Translations under genes and position numbers: made by a program
Assembly (NCBI GenBank): GCA_014218235.1
Contig: CM024753.1
Location: forward strand, 186,348,348-186,412,347
Direction: 5' to 3'
Length of the DNA stretch: 64,000 bases
DNA from: Colocasia esculenta
Taxonomy: Eukaryota > Streptophyta > Magnoliopsida > Alismatales > Araceae
Notes under the pieces: model-generated
Told to the model about the DNA's origin: nothing
The model's input: the letters and a program-made list of their open reading frames with translations, nothing else
The model's database searches: none
Shown: in pieces, positions 45,001-56,646 of the stretch
Layout of the letters: each line of letters starts with the position of its first letter
How positions within the stretch are numbered: position 1 is the first letter of the stretch

Positions 45001-47900
45001 AATGCCCCTCCGAGACATCCGATCTTGCAAGGGAGTAGAGCGGACTGAAAGGTTGGTGTCTCGGTAAACAAAGGACGTAGAGATTTGATGGAAGGGACCA
45101 TCTCCAAGGATAGGAAATCTAGCAAGCCACACGAATGAGTTAGGCTAGAAACAAGTGACGAATCATCTGAGAGACAAATGTGGAAAAAAGGGAGGGTGAT
45201 CTACCCATGTAACTACAACTGCAACCCAACGGTAGGGTCCCTGACATTGCCGTGTAGGACTTTGACTAGTTTCTGGTGTTGTCTGAGTCAAAGAAGTTGT
45301 AATATAACGGTTGAATCAAGGAAATCTCACAACCAGAGTCCATTTGGGCCCGCTGACCTAATTAGGATGCTTGTCCGATCAGGGGGTTGTGGAGACAAAG
45401 GGATTGATTGTGCTCTCATAGGATTATCAAAAGATTCTATCTGGAATCAATGTTTGGAAAGCTGGAAGTCTAGAATTAAGCTCATGACTGGCAAAAGGCT
45501 CACATGAACCCAACAAGACTGGAATGATTACTTGTGATTTGCACGGTGGGACAAGTGGAGAAGGGGCAACAAAGACCCGATATCGACTTGAATATTCAAG
45601 AAAGTGGTGCTAACCCAGTTGGCTACTTGAGCTGGATGAACCACAGAGCAATTGAGGAAAATCTCCATTTTTTTTTGAGTTAGTAAAGAATGTTAGCAGT
45701 GAATCCTAATGCATGTTTGGTGTGGGTTCCCTATCTAAAATGCAAGTTAGAACCAGAGGAAATTCTAAGGCCATACGAATAACTGAGAGATCGCAACCCG
45801 TCATAGTTTTTGGTAAAGGGAACTCTGGGTTCATGGTCGCCAAGTCATCGCCTCTGTGAATAATCCTATGTTAGACATACCTGTGTAACACTCAAGGTCG
45901 CATGAGTGTTTTCAAATTTGAAGCACTGCTTGTGCTTAAATATCTGCAAGACAACTTGAAGCACAAGATGAAAGATAATGGTCATATGAACAATAAAGCT
46001 TTGAAAATTCCAGAAGGTTAACGTCCATATCGATTGCCGCCAACTTACAATTGATGTCAACATGTACTGCCATCTACCAGAGTCGGCATCCACACATGCT
46101 GCCATCAATAGTACACTGACGTCAAAGGATGTGGACGTTAACATGCCAGCGGATTAAACAGAAAGCATAGCAATTGGGAAGCCATTTAGGGGCATTTGAG
46201 CTTTTTGTGTGCTTGATGATTTGCCCCCTCCCCCCCCCCCCCCCCCCCCTTTTTTTTTGTTAGTCAACACTAGAAACTATCTTTAGGGAATGAAAGAGTG
46301 CGATACTGATGAAGTAAAGGGAAATTGGCCTAGCAGAAGTATGGAGAATTTCATGGAAATAACCATTGCCCCTGGTGAATAGATTAACATGAAGTGTGAT
46401 TTTTAAAGGGAGTTGTCGTCAACAAAAACTTGTCCTTCGACACCTAAGAGGTTTGGAATCCTCAAGGAGAAAGGAAGAATAAGGGGATAAACTTCTCGAG
46501 AGGATCAGCAAGATCGTTAAATGGATGAGCTGAGACAGTCTTGACAACATGCCCCTTCAGATGATTTCAGACTATCTAATTTTTGACTTGTTTGCCCCTA
46601 CACTTTTGCAAGGTGCTAATTGGATGAGAGAACCCGGCCATGTGTGGCTTAGCGGGCTCAAGGTGAGGTGTTTCGTGGACCCCAGGGTCAGGACCTGGCA
46701 ACCCCTACTTTGCCGAGCACTCGTATTGCCCTACCGCAATCAGCTAGGGAAAAACGCAAACAATGTAGCATTTGACTTTGCATTGGATGGAGGGATTTTA
46801 TCTCTAGGCACGGTCACGACCAGGCTCTTTTCCTTTTCTTTTGATTGATTTTTTTCTTTGTTCTTTCTTTCGTTTGCCTGCGGGGACACTACCCTCTTCA
46901 CGTGCTTTGGCGTCTTAGTCTCACCTTAGGGGAAGTTGTCTTGACTGCTAAGCTCAACAGTTTAAGGGTGTTGAGTGTCTTGATCAGTCGAGTGGAAGAA
47001 GAAGGAGGATTGTAACCTTTGTTGTGTCTTAGGACAAATAATTGTCTTGGAGAGATAACTCAAATTTTAAGATGTGTGATGTCTGGATGTTGATTCGTTC
47101 TCCAAAAGCTTGGTTGTGACGCCTGATAGAAATCTCCATGACTTTACTAGACCAAGGTCCTTGGTTCACTCAAGTGCCTCTTACTCTTTAACATGTGACT
47201 CGAGATGCTTGACAGTCTATTGAATCTCTTTTCTTTTCATTTTTTTTGTTTTTTTTGTTCTTTTGTTTTTGATAAAATATGTACACAATATATACACCAT
47301 TTTTTGGGATTTTTTTTTTGAATTTGTGTAAAACGAGATGGAGAAAATTAAAATTGAATTGAACAATTCTAAAAATGGTATGTACAATGAGTGGGAACAT
47401 CCCGAGCGGAATGCCCCTAGGCAGAGATCTCACCAGTGCCTTCTAGTCATTGTCGAAGATGAGCCTTATGAAGCAGAATGACCTCAGGCGATGAAATGCT
47501 CTCAAGGAGGTACCTGCAAACCAATGTTTAACTTTCTCGTATGACCACCTTAGATGATAATGGTGAGGGGTGAAATGGAAGACAAGAAGAAAGATTTTGA
47601 TGGTGATAGATGTGAATTGAGTAAGGTTAGGTAAGGCAATGTACAATAATGGAAGGATGAGGGAGCATACAATGAACAACATGGTCTATGGGAGGAAGGC
47701 ATGCCCCTTGTGATAGGATAAGTGTTGGGAAGAAGCGAACTCCACCAAGTCGGGAGGCTTAGGAAGAGTGGATGAATTGGATGAGGTGGGGTCTCCCTCA
47801 AGCATAAAGAAAGGATTTGAGCTTGATAGAGATAGAGACGAAGTTCTCCTGACCAGTATGGATCGCCCTTGAGAATGGAGTGTAAGGAGCTGAAATGGTG
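45001..47900 (-). other. E7 3' interior without recognisable genes
   Basis: On the minus strand this lies between gag and the 3' LTR, where pol would be expected. No pol motif is seen in six frames. It contains GACGTTAAC/GCCATC-type motifs at 46015-46155, a C-then-T homopolymer at 46224-46258, T-rich runs at 47225-47265, and a purine-rich GGAGGGGCATT next to the LTR (about 45001-45012) that can serve as polypurine tract. Confidence 0.65.
46224..46258 (+). repeat. Poly-C / poly-T homopolymer tract
   Basis: Twenty-six bases of C with one T at 46229, followed directly by nine T. Length is likely unreliable in the assembly. Confidence 0.9.
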
Positions 47901-47941
47901 TACCCCAAACCTGAACTAAATCATGCATCACAGAGATCCCA

Positions 47942-50472
47942 TCATTTGAAGATGGCTCGATATGAAATTGGTATAAGAATAAACAGCGAACCATACAAAG
48001 GATGGTATGTCCCTTGAAGCCAAGGCCGAAGCAGATAATAAAGTAGCCAAATTGCCCCTGAAAGTGCCTTGCTTGAAAAGGAGGTAAATGGATCCAGCTG
48101 GAATGAAAGGGTTGCCCCTATTCCTGAATGATAAACCAACTGTGAGGATCTGAGTGGGAACAAATCACTTCGAGTCCTTGTTGAAAGGGTTGAGCATGAA
48201 TGATGTTGAGGGACTCGAGGATCAGTTAAAGGAGTTGACTTGACGAGAGGAAGAGGACCAAACATTGTAGTAAATGAGCCAGGTGCAAGCTTTACAAGTA
48301 AGCTAGCATGACACCTTAGCCTGAGAAAAATTGGCTTGGTCTCCTGTGGAGCGGGAAGAACTATCTTCAAGAAATCTTTAGTAGATTACCAAAGAATAAT
48401 GGACCCATATCCTATAGGTCTCGGATATTCAAGTTCTAGCAGGAGAGGATTGGGGGTATGCAAAGCTGCTCTTAAGATAGGTGACAAAATGATCCAGATT
48501 TGCAGTGACTTGACAACTGGATTGGATGGCTTGGCGATTTGGGTGACAGGTTTAGTTCAACACTGATTGGATGCCACCTGCTTGGCTGGTTCTTTGGCTT
48601 CTTGTCCCTTCTCCTTAACAGGTGGCTCTATAGCGGTGGAAGGTTCTTGGGACTCTACAGAAAGACATGGGTACCATTCTTCAAAACCTTCTACCCCCCA
48701 CTGCTGCTCTCTCCTCACAACATGAGGTTCTGGATGTGTTATGATATTGACTTTTTCCTGGGACTTGGAGGAAGATGGGTTGTGGTTGTTTTGGTGGTTG
48801 GGGAGGGGGTTCTGCACAATACCCAGGTCCCTTCTAGACTTGGATTTAGCAATGGCGACCTTAACATCATCCCAATTGATCCTACCCTGATCATCCATGT
48901 CGTACACCCAGTCACGGAAGGTGAAACAATTGTGGATTTCATGACCGGGAGCCCTATGATAGGGATAGTACTTTGAAGTGTCTACCCTCGGATGGACACC
49001 CTCCCTTTGTGGGGGAAGTTGGATGGCATCACAAGACATGAGGGTGAAGAAAATGTCCCCAAGGGATTCTGGAAGAGTAGGATAGTAAGATCTCTTGGGA
49101 CCGGGGAGAGTATAGCCAGAAGATGGAGGAACAGTTGAATAGGGCATAGAGGGCTGTAACGAGAATTGGTGAAGATCAGAAGGAGGATTGGAAGGCTTGT
49201 TAGAAGGCCTCAGTGGCTGACATCAATCACTAATGGACTCATCGACGATCACCCCCTCGGTGGTAGGTGCCGTGGGAGCCTTGCGTCCCTTGGGCTTCCC
49301 TTCGAAGAATGGTGGGAGGGAGGAGTTCCTTGATTTGATTTTAGACCACCCTAGCTCGGTTGTAAAGGTGTGCAAAGAAGGGGAACTCGCTAAGGATCAA
49401 TATGGATCGGAGCAAAGGGGTGGTGTTGGTGACTATCATTGTTATGGCTTTGGACTCCGGGATGGGGAGGTCGGCCCTTGAAGCCATGGATTTCCAACGG
49501 TTGGCAAATGTGACACAGTCTTCGTCTGGTCTCATCTTTTCTGCCACCAAGTCGGGGAGTGTAGGGACTTGGGTGGCCATGTAAGAGAAGTGAGAGATGA
49601 AGCGTTTGGAGACAAAGTCAAAATTGATGAGGACATATGCGAGCAAGGAAGTAAACCACCTCAAAGCCTCCCCTTCTAACGATTGTTGGAAGAGGTGGAC
49701 TAAGAGGACCGATCATATAGCCACTGGTGGAAATCTATGGTGAAGCGGCAAGATGGAATTGGGGGTCGGAGGTCCCGTCATACTTGCAGTATTTCAGGGC
49801 CTTGAAACCCAGGGGAAAGTAAGCATTGGGGAGCTTGCAGTAATTTTGGAGAGAATGAGGCTTGGACGAGGATAAGGATTCAGCTAAGAGTCTCCTAACA
49901 AGGCCCTCCATCTCTGACTAGGAGATGGATTCGATTGAGGGGGGGTGTGGATTGGACATAGGATGGATAGACGGAGGGGGGAGTTGGAATAGGAGTAGGT
50001 AAAGGAGCGGGGGGAGGAATAGGAGTGGAGATAGGAATTCGGGATGGAGTAAAGGCCTAGAAGTAGGACTAGATGAGGAAGCATTGAAATAAGATGGAGA
50101 AGAAGGAGAAGCCGTTGCCCGGACGGTATGCTTGGAAAGCATAGAAATGATGTCCTCGAGCGAATAGCGAGACATGAGTTTGGAGAACTCGGGGTCTTCT
50201 TGAGCTTCTTGAGCATACGTGGGGTTGACCCTCAAACTCACACTCTCACTGTCGGCTTGAGAGGAGGATTGAACCAACTCCTCAGGCTGAACGTTGGATT
50301 TTACCATTCCGACAAACTCATCATTGATGTTATCATCGTATTCAAATGCTGGATTGTTAGACATGTTAATAGAGTTCAACCAAGAGTTCATTAGCACACA
50401 ACCTATTGATTTTAAAGATGGATTAGGATGATTAACTACACTGTTATTAGGAGAAATGTGAATTTCTACCAA
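47942..50472 (-). pseudogene. E7 gag
   Basis: Minus-strand gag in several open pieces. The piece 50472-49918 has an acidic N-terminal part (FEYDDNINDEF) then a Pro/Ser-rich part that is probably out of frame. The piece 49664-49341 has the capsid-like block FVSKRFISHFSYMATQVPTL and FANRWKSMASRADLPIP, typical of Tat/Ogre gag. The piece 49147-48557 has a CCHC-like end YYPYHRAPGHEIHNCFTF with the first Cys replaced, then a Lys/Glu-rich tail. The piece 48370-47942 has no domain I can name. Stops and frame changes separate the pieces. Confidence 0.75.
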
Positions 50473-51060
50473 ACAATGTTATCAACCAACGTCCTAAAAA
50501 ATTTTTAGATGTTGAAGTTGTGTGTTAATTAGACTTGTAAAGGCCAGTTCTCTCAATCCTCACTCAAAACTGGGTGAATAGGTGGACTAAATGGGAAGGT
50601 GAAAGGTCCTCCTGCCCCATACCGTGAGGGAATCCACGGAATTTAGGGACTTATAGAGTTCTCCTTGAAGCCAACCCGATTTGCTCGAGAGGGAATCCCC
50701 GAGTAAAAGGTTGTGACTCAAGAAGGGATTATCCTAAAATGTGTGGGGAGACTAGAACAAAAGAGAAATGAGACCCCCCCTGTGACTGAGGACCGTTAGA
50801 AATCAAACATGAAGAAAACAGAAAGAAAAATAGATCAAAATCAGCCCAAAAACAGCTTTTGTGAAATAAACGGCAACACAACGGACGTTCAGTTCCTCAA
50901 GCAGTAAACGGCAGGATTGATGGACGCTAAGAGAGAATAAATGGCAAGCTATGTTGAAGCTGAGAAGAACTAAACAGCAGGGACGTGGACGTTTACCTAG
51001 TAAACGGCAAGATCGCTTGCCGTCTACCTGTGTGCAGACAGAGGACCGTGGTAGCAGCAC

Positions 51061-51082
51061 TAGTCCCACCGTGATCGCCAAA
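51061..51082 (-). other. E7 primer binding site
   Basis: Minus-strand TTTGGCGATCACGGTGGGAC, seven bases after the LTR end. It has the TTTGGCGA(T/C)C form of Tat/Ogre elements; I do not name the tRNA. Confidence 0.7.
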
Positions 51083-51089
51083 GAAGAGT

Positions 51090-52362
51090 TGTGGACACTT
51101 CATTCCGCACCCCCGCTATGCAGCAGCAGCTCCGGAGGTTCTCCGAAGGTTGTCTTGCTCCCTCGTTGGCGTTGGATGGATGCTGGTTGACCTTTGCTTG
51201 TTTCTTTGACTTCGGTTTGACCAGATTGACAAAGAGGAAAGACAAAGAAACTAGCAAAGTAAATGAAGGGAGGTGATCGCCAGGGCCTTACCTGTGCCCA
51301 AGGAGGTGTCTTGGTCACGCCGGTAATGCTGCCTCGCGTAGCGGATGATGATGGGACTTCAACTTTCCTCTCTTCGGCCGGCCAAAGAAAGGAAGCTCCG
51401 CGGTCTCGTTTGAAGTGTTCCTGCCATAAAGAGAACTCTATTAGACTTGGAGGTAGTGTAGTAGACGTCCAAAATAGAAAGAAGAAGCCCAAAAGGAGAG
51501 CCCCGTATCGGTTGCGGGCTTGAGAAGAGGGGTGGCCAAGTGTTATGACCACCCTTCTTCCCTCCATTTTTTGATTGGAAAAACCCTTTTGGGTGTGTAG
51601 GGAGGTGCACTAGGTGCCTAGGGTGTATATATGTGTGTGTGTGTAACATGCAAAGCTAAGAGAGAGGAAAGGGAAAGAGAAAGAAGAAGAGAGGGAGATG
51701 ATCCTCATGTAGCAGCTTGACTGGCTCCTTTGTGGGCTCCTCCAGCTCGTGGTGAAGCCTCCTGGATGCTCCAAAGGTTGAGAGGAAGAGAGGGAACAAG
51801 GGTGGAAGCTTAGGTGCACTTTCTCTCTCTTCTCTCAAGGCAACAAGGCTTGGGCTCGTCCAGCCTCTCCCCCCTCACTTAGAAGGCCAAGGAGTACCTT
51901 ATATAGACAGTGGGGGCGGAGCTAGGGAGCATAGGATGCTCAAGTGTAAAGAAACACACTTAAACATGTGGCAATCCATGTGTTAAGGCTTGAACCAATG
52001 AGAGGGGGCCATGTAGGACTTTTACTAGGTCAAGGGGGTGCCAAGGTGGCCCATTTGTCCATTGGGAATGGCCCCATGCGTTGCATGGCCGAATAGAGGG
52101 TGCAAGTGGGCTGAAATCTCGGGCAGTTGTGCAGACCAAGTAAACCTAGGTTGACGGCAAGCGATGCTGCCGCCAACCCCATGCAGACGTCAACCGAAGT
52201 GGATGCCAACCTGAGTCGATGTCCAGATGCCTTGCCGTCAACATGGAGTCAGCGACGGTCGGTGTGGATGTTTACATGGGATCCGAGTCAAGTCAACAAA
52301 TGGTCAAACAGGCCTTATTGGGCCATGAACCACGTGGGGATGGGTTAAATCTCGCGTCTACA
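51090..52362 (-). repeat. E7 5' LTR
   Basis: A 1273-bp LTR homologous to 43736-45000; TATA box on the minus strand at about 51897-51906. Its minus-strand end is followed by the primer site. The adjoining leader (50865-51040) repeats AAACGGCA and GGACGTT-type motifs. Confidence 0.9.
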
Positions 52363-52363
52363 G

Positions 52364-52927
52364 GTGCACTTTGTGGATAGGCCCCCGGCACCTCGCCCCA
52401 CCCCTTATCCCCCCAATCCTGCATACGCATGGTCCGAGGAGGCTATAACCTTCTCAGATGAAGACCTTGTAGGAGTTTCGACTCCGCACACTGATGCGTT
52501 GGCCGTTTCAGCCACCATCAATCACTGTACCGTGCGCCGGATTTTGGTGGATAATGGAAGCACCCCAGATGTGTTGGCTTATGATTGCTTCTTAATGATG
52601 GGATTGAAAATTGACCAGCTCACCCCAGTTGAGTCGCCTCTGTTCGACTTCTCGGGGGTTTCGGTTCAACCCATGGGACGAGTGCGCCTCCCAATCACGC
52701 TTGGAACGGCTCCAAAAAATGTGACCAAGATGGTAGACTTCTTGGTTATCCGAAGCATGCCCGGATACAATGCCATCCTCGACAGGGGCCTGATTGGTCG
52801 AATCAAGGCAGTGCCTTCGTCTCTCCATCAAAAGATGAAGTTCCCCACCCCGTGTGGTATCGACGAGGTGCTCGGTAGTCAACGCGAATCACGACGGTGC
52901 TATGTCCTCTCCCTGATAGACAAATAG
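52364..52927 (+). pseudogene. E5 aspartic protease
   Basis: Continues the E5 polyprotein after E7. The active site is ILVDNGSTPDVL (about 52535-52570), the D-N-G-S form typical of Tat proteases. A second conserved segment GYNAILDRGLIGRIKA (about 52760-52810) has an Asp-Arg where Gly-Arg is usual (AILGRP). The frame stops at 52925 and continues in the same frame into RT, so this stop is probably a single base change. Confidence 0.85.
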
Positions 52928-53998
52928 CCCCTCGCAACTTCGGAAGCCATACCCCCTCCAGCCGATCAACCTTCCACCAGTCGAGGAACTCCTACTGAGG
53001 ACCTGCTTCCTGTTCGAGTGGACGACGATCCTGAAGATGTCCTCTATATTGGCACACTACTGCCAGAAGCCGAACAACAATGCTATAAGGCTTTCCTACT
53101 AGCCAATTTTGACGTGTTCGCATGGTCGGACGAAGATCTACCCAGTATTTCTCCGGAAGTGATAGTGCATCGTCTTCGCCTAGACCCAAAGGTGCCCCTA
53201 GTCTATCAAAGGCGGAGACCCGTCAATCACGAATGGCAGACTGTGATCTAGGATCACGTGGTCAAAAGCCGAACTGTTGGGCTCCTCCGGGAAGCTCAAT
53301 GCCCAAGATGGATTTCCAACGTAGTCCTTGTAGACAAAGCGAATGGCAAATGGCGAGTGTGTATGGATTACAAGGATCTCAACAAAGCCATGCCCAAGGA
53401 CAACTTCCCTTTGCCGCGCATCGACTAGCTGGTGGACGCCACATCCGGACACGAGCTCCTCAACTTCTTAGACGCTTATTCTGGTTACCACCAGATTAGC
53501 ATGCATCCTTCGGACCAGGACGCCACCACGTTCGTCACCGACCTTGGCCTCTACTGTGTTACCAGGATGCCTTTTGGTCTGAAGAACGCAGGCGCAACGT
53601 ACCAGCGGCTGGTCAACAAGATGTTCGAGCAGCAAATTGGGCGTAATATGGAGGTCTACGTCGATGATATGTTAGTCAAAACGCTCCCGAGTGCCAACCA
53701 CATCACCGACCTCCAAAAAACCTTCGCAACACTGCGAAGGTATAATATGAAGCATAATCCCTCGAAGTGTGTGTTCAGAGTGCTCTCGAGTAAGTTCCTC
53801 AGTTTCCTCATTTCTAACAGAGGAATAGAGGCCAACCCTAAAAAATTCCGAGCCATACTAGAGATGAGCAGTCCCAAAATAGTGCACAACATCCAGCGGC
53901 TCACTGGACGCCTCGCAGTGCTCAACCGTTTCATGTCCTGAGCAGCAGAAAGGAGTTTTAACTTCTTCATGTTGCTGCAATCCCCAAAGGTGCCTCAC
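52928..53998 (+). pseudogene. E5 reverse transcriptase
   Basis: Same frame as protease, with stops at 53249, 53426 and 53939. Motifs in order: FDVFAWSDEDLP linker, NVVLVDKANGKWRVCMDYKDLNKA, NFPLPRID, LDAYSGYHQI (first catalytic Asp), TFVTDLGLYC, MPFGLKNAGATYQRLV, catalytic YVDDMLVK (about 53659-53682), and the connection region LTGRLAVLNRFMS. Y-V-D-D with MPFGLKNAGATYQ is diagnostic for the Tat group. A frameshift follows near 54000. Confidence 0.92.
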
Positions 53999-54890
53999 AG
54001 CAAGGGAGGCATGTACGGTGGACCGATGACTGCGAAGCAGCCTTCACTGAGCTAAAGGCGTACCTGGCAGCCCCACCTGTTCTCTCAAAACCTGTGCTCG
54101 GGGAGCCCTTGTTTATGTACCTTTCGGTCACCGAACACTCCATCAGTGCGGTGTTGATTAGGGAAGAGGCAGCGGCAAAGCATCATGTCTACTACATCAG
54201 CAGGGTCCTTCAAGAGGCTGAAAGAAGGTACCCTCGAACAGAGAAGCTCGCTCTGGCACTGGTAACAGCCACACGGAAGCTCAGGCCTTACTTTTAGGCC
54301 CATCCGATCACGGTTCTCACAGACCAACCGTTGAAGCTCATCCTTCAGCGACCGGAGGCTTCCAGCAGGCTCATTAAATGGGCCATCGAGCTTGGAGAAT
54401 TCGACATCAGCTACCATCCAAGGACGGCCATTAAGGCACAGGCATTGGCAAACTTCATTGCGGAATGCACCCTTCCGACTGAGCAGGATCCCCCATTGGC
54501 AGACAAACCCCCATGGGAGCTCTATGTCGATGGATCATCCTGTGTCACAGGAAGTGGAGCAGGCTTACTTCTTACTTTCTCCGGAAGGTCTGGAGTTCCA
54601 GTACGCCCTCAGGTTCTGCTTCACCGCCTCCAACAACGTAGCTGAGTATGAAGAACTTCTATCCGGAATTCGAATGGCTAGGCACCTTGGAGCACTCCGA
54701 CTACGGGTCTTCAGTGATTCACAGTTGGTCACCAGCCAAGTAAGCAGACTCTTTGACGCGAGGGAGCCCCGCATGGCGCAGTACCCCTAGAAGGTCAAAA
54801 GCCGAGCAGAGGGCCTCCTCTACTTCAAAGTTATACATGTCCCATGGGAGCAGAATGCGCGAGCCGATGCACTTGCCAAATTGGCATCTT
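53999..54890 (+). pseudogene. E5 dual RNase H (gypsy RH and second, archaeal-type RH)
   Basis: The first RNase H (about 54016-54470) reads YLSVTEHSISAVLIRE, YYISRVLQEAERRYP.EKLALALV and VLTDQPLKLIL, with a stop at 54295 where Gln is expected. The second (about 54518-54890) starts WELYVDGSS (catalytic Asp) and has NNVAEYEELLSGIRMA (Glu), RVFSDSQLVTSQV (Asp) and QNARADALAKLAS (Asp), so its four acidic positions are kept. A frameshift near 54575 and a stop at 54788 break it. This second domain is a known acquisition of the Tat group. Confidence 0.9.
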
Positions 54891-56230
54891 CAGGCGACAT
54901 CACCCCCACTCGCTCTATATTCATAGAAGAGCTCGTCTCACCAAGCACTGAAGTAGATATAGCAGCCATTGAGGCTGGCCCTCCGGCTCCAAGCTGGACG
55001 GATCCCCTCATGGCCTATCTGCTTCGCGGAGAGCTTCCGCCCGACCAAAGTGAGGCTCGTAAAATCAGGCTGCGCTGCCAAAAGTTCACTCTCATTGAAG
55101 GCCACCTATACCGGCGATCCCTCTCAAGACCTCTTCTGCAGTGTCTTAGCCCTATAGAGGCAACACCGGCTATCGAGGAGGTCCACGAAGGCTTGCGCGG
55201 AACCCACTTGGGAGGCAGAACACTGGCACGAAGCATCCTCCGAGCAAGGTTCTGGTGACCTTCTCTGCAAAAGGACTGCATGTCCTACGCCATGAAGTGT
55301 TCGGAGTGCCAGAAGTTTGGACAGCTCATAAAACAGCCAGCCGAACAGCTGCACACCCTGTTCGAAGCACGTCCTTTCTCCAGATGGGGAATTGACATCT
55401 TGGGTCCTTTCTTAAAGGCTCAAGGGCAGAAGAAATTCTTGTTCATCGCCATCAACTACTTCACCAAGTGGATCGAGGCCGAACCTGTTACTGCAATCAT
55501 CGACCAGGCTGCATGGAAGTCCATATGGAAGAACATCCTTTACCGGTTTGGCGTCCCAAAGGTGATCACCTCCGACAACGGGAAGCAGTTCGATAGCACA
55601 TTCTTCAAGAAAAAATGCTCTGAGCTTGGTATCTACAACCACTTCACTTCAGTAGTGCACCCCTAGGCAAACGGTCTGGTCAAAAATGCCAACCGAACAC
55701 TACTGCACGGGATACGCACAAGGGTTGAAGCTGCAGGCGGTTTGTGGATCGAAGAGCTCCCCAACGTGCTATGGTGTCACCGAACAACTGCTCGAGTAGC
55801 CACCGGGGAGACTCCCTTCCATTTGGCCTATGACACAGAAGCTGTCGTGCCCTTAGAATTTGCTCTCCCCACCATTCGAACAACACACTTCGATGAAGCA
55901 GCTAACAACCATGCGCTCAGGGAGAATCTAGACATTCTCGGCGAACGCCAAAGCAATGCCAACATCCAACTAGTCTCCTACCAACAGCGACTCGCGCAAT
56001 ACTACAACTCCCGTGTTCAGGAGCGGTGCTTCTTCGAAGGTGACCTTGTTCTGCGTCGTTGCTCAGCATCGGACCCCCGAAGAGCAATCGGCAAACTCTC
56101 CCTAAAATGGGAAGGACCTTATCAGGTCGCCCAAGTTCTTGGAAAAGGCTCCTACAAGCTAACTACTCCTAGTGGCGAGGCCATACCCAGAACTTGGCAC
56201 ATATCTAACCTAAAGGCTTATTATTTATAA
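54891..56230 (+). pseudogene. E5 integrase
   Basis: Same frame as the second RNase H, with stops at 55256 (Trp expected) and 55664 (Gln expected). The HHCC region is at about 55180-55310 (GTHLGGRTLA...CSECQ). The core has Asp in WGIDILGP (about 55390) and Asp in ITSDNGKQFDS (about 55570). The Glu block, usually Q-A-N-G-Q-V-E, reads A-N-G-L-V-K (about 55668-55685), so the third catalytic residue is lost. The C-terminal part has GDLVLRR and KWEGPYQVAQVLGKGSYKL and ends HISNLKAYYL at 56230. The next 400 bp hold no gene. Confidence 0.92.
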
Positions 56231-56646
56231 AAGCCTCTTGCACTGCATCCTACTTCTCTTCTTTCTGTTCTTTCGGTCTGCTCAAAAGGGTATTTAGGAC
56301 ATCCCTAGTCGAAGTTTTTCAGATCGAAAGGCTAGTGCGATACCTAAACCCTAAAGCAAAAGGTGTTCGGTGCAAACCCCTGGTCGGGACTCTTTTCAGT
56401 TCTAAATGACCTGCGTGGTAATCACGAACCCTTTAAAGCGACCGACGAATTCTGATTCGAACAGAACAAGCATAAGGGAAGGAGATAGAAAAAGAGGCCA
56501 TTCATGAACTTGAAAGGAGGGTCTATCCAGATTCTTCTTATAGAAAAATCTTTGTTCACGATGTTACAAAAAGAGAGGAGGAAATACATTCAGGGGGCCT
56601 GCTCGGAAGGGCCCGCACTGTCATTCCATGGAGTCATACATCCCTA

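Larger units (their letters stand above)
43736..52362 (-). mobile_element. E7: gag-only Tat/Ogre-like element, minus strand, inside E5
   Basis: Two 1.27-kb LTRs (43736-45000 and 51090-52362) with a perfect 5-bp duplication GGTGC (43731-43735 and 52363-52367). Orientation is minus: a TTTGGCGATCACGG-type primer site follows the right-hand LTR on the minus strand, a TATA box (TATATAAGG) lies correctly in both LTRs on the minus strand, and the gag frames are on the minus strand. About 6.1 kb of interior shows gag but no RT, RNase H or integrase. Confidence 0.9.

Noticed and set aside
46549..46848. A 99-codon plus-strand frame in E7 as a host gene fragment
   Set aside because: No recognisable domain, opposite to the element's coding strand, and no supporting context.
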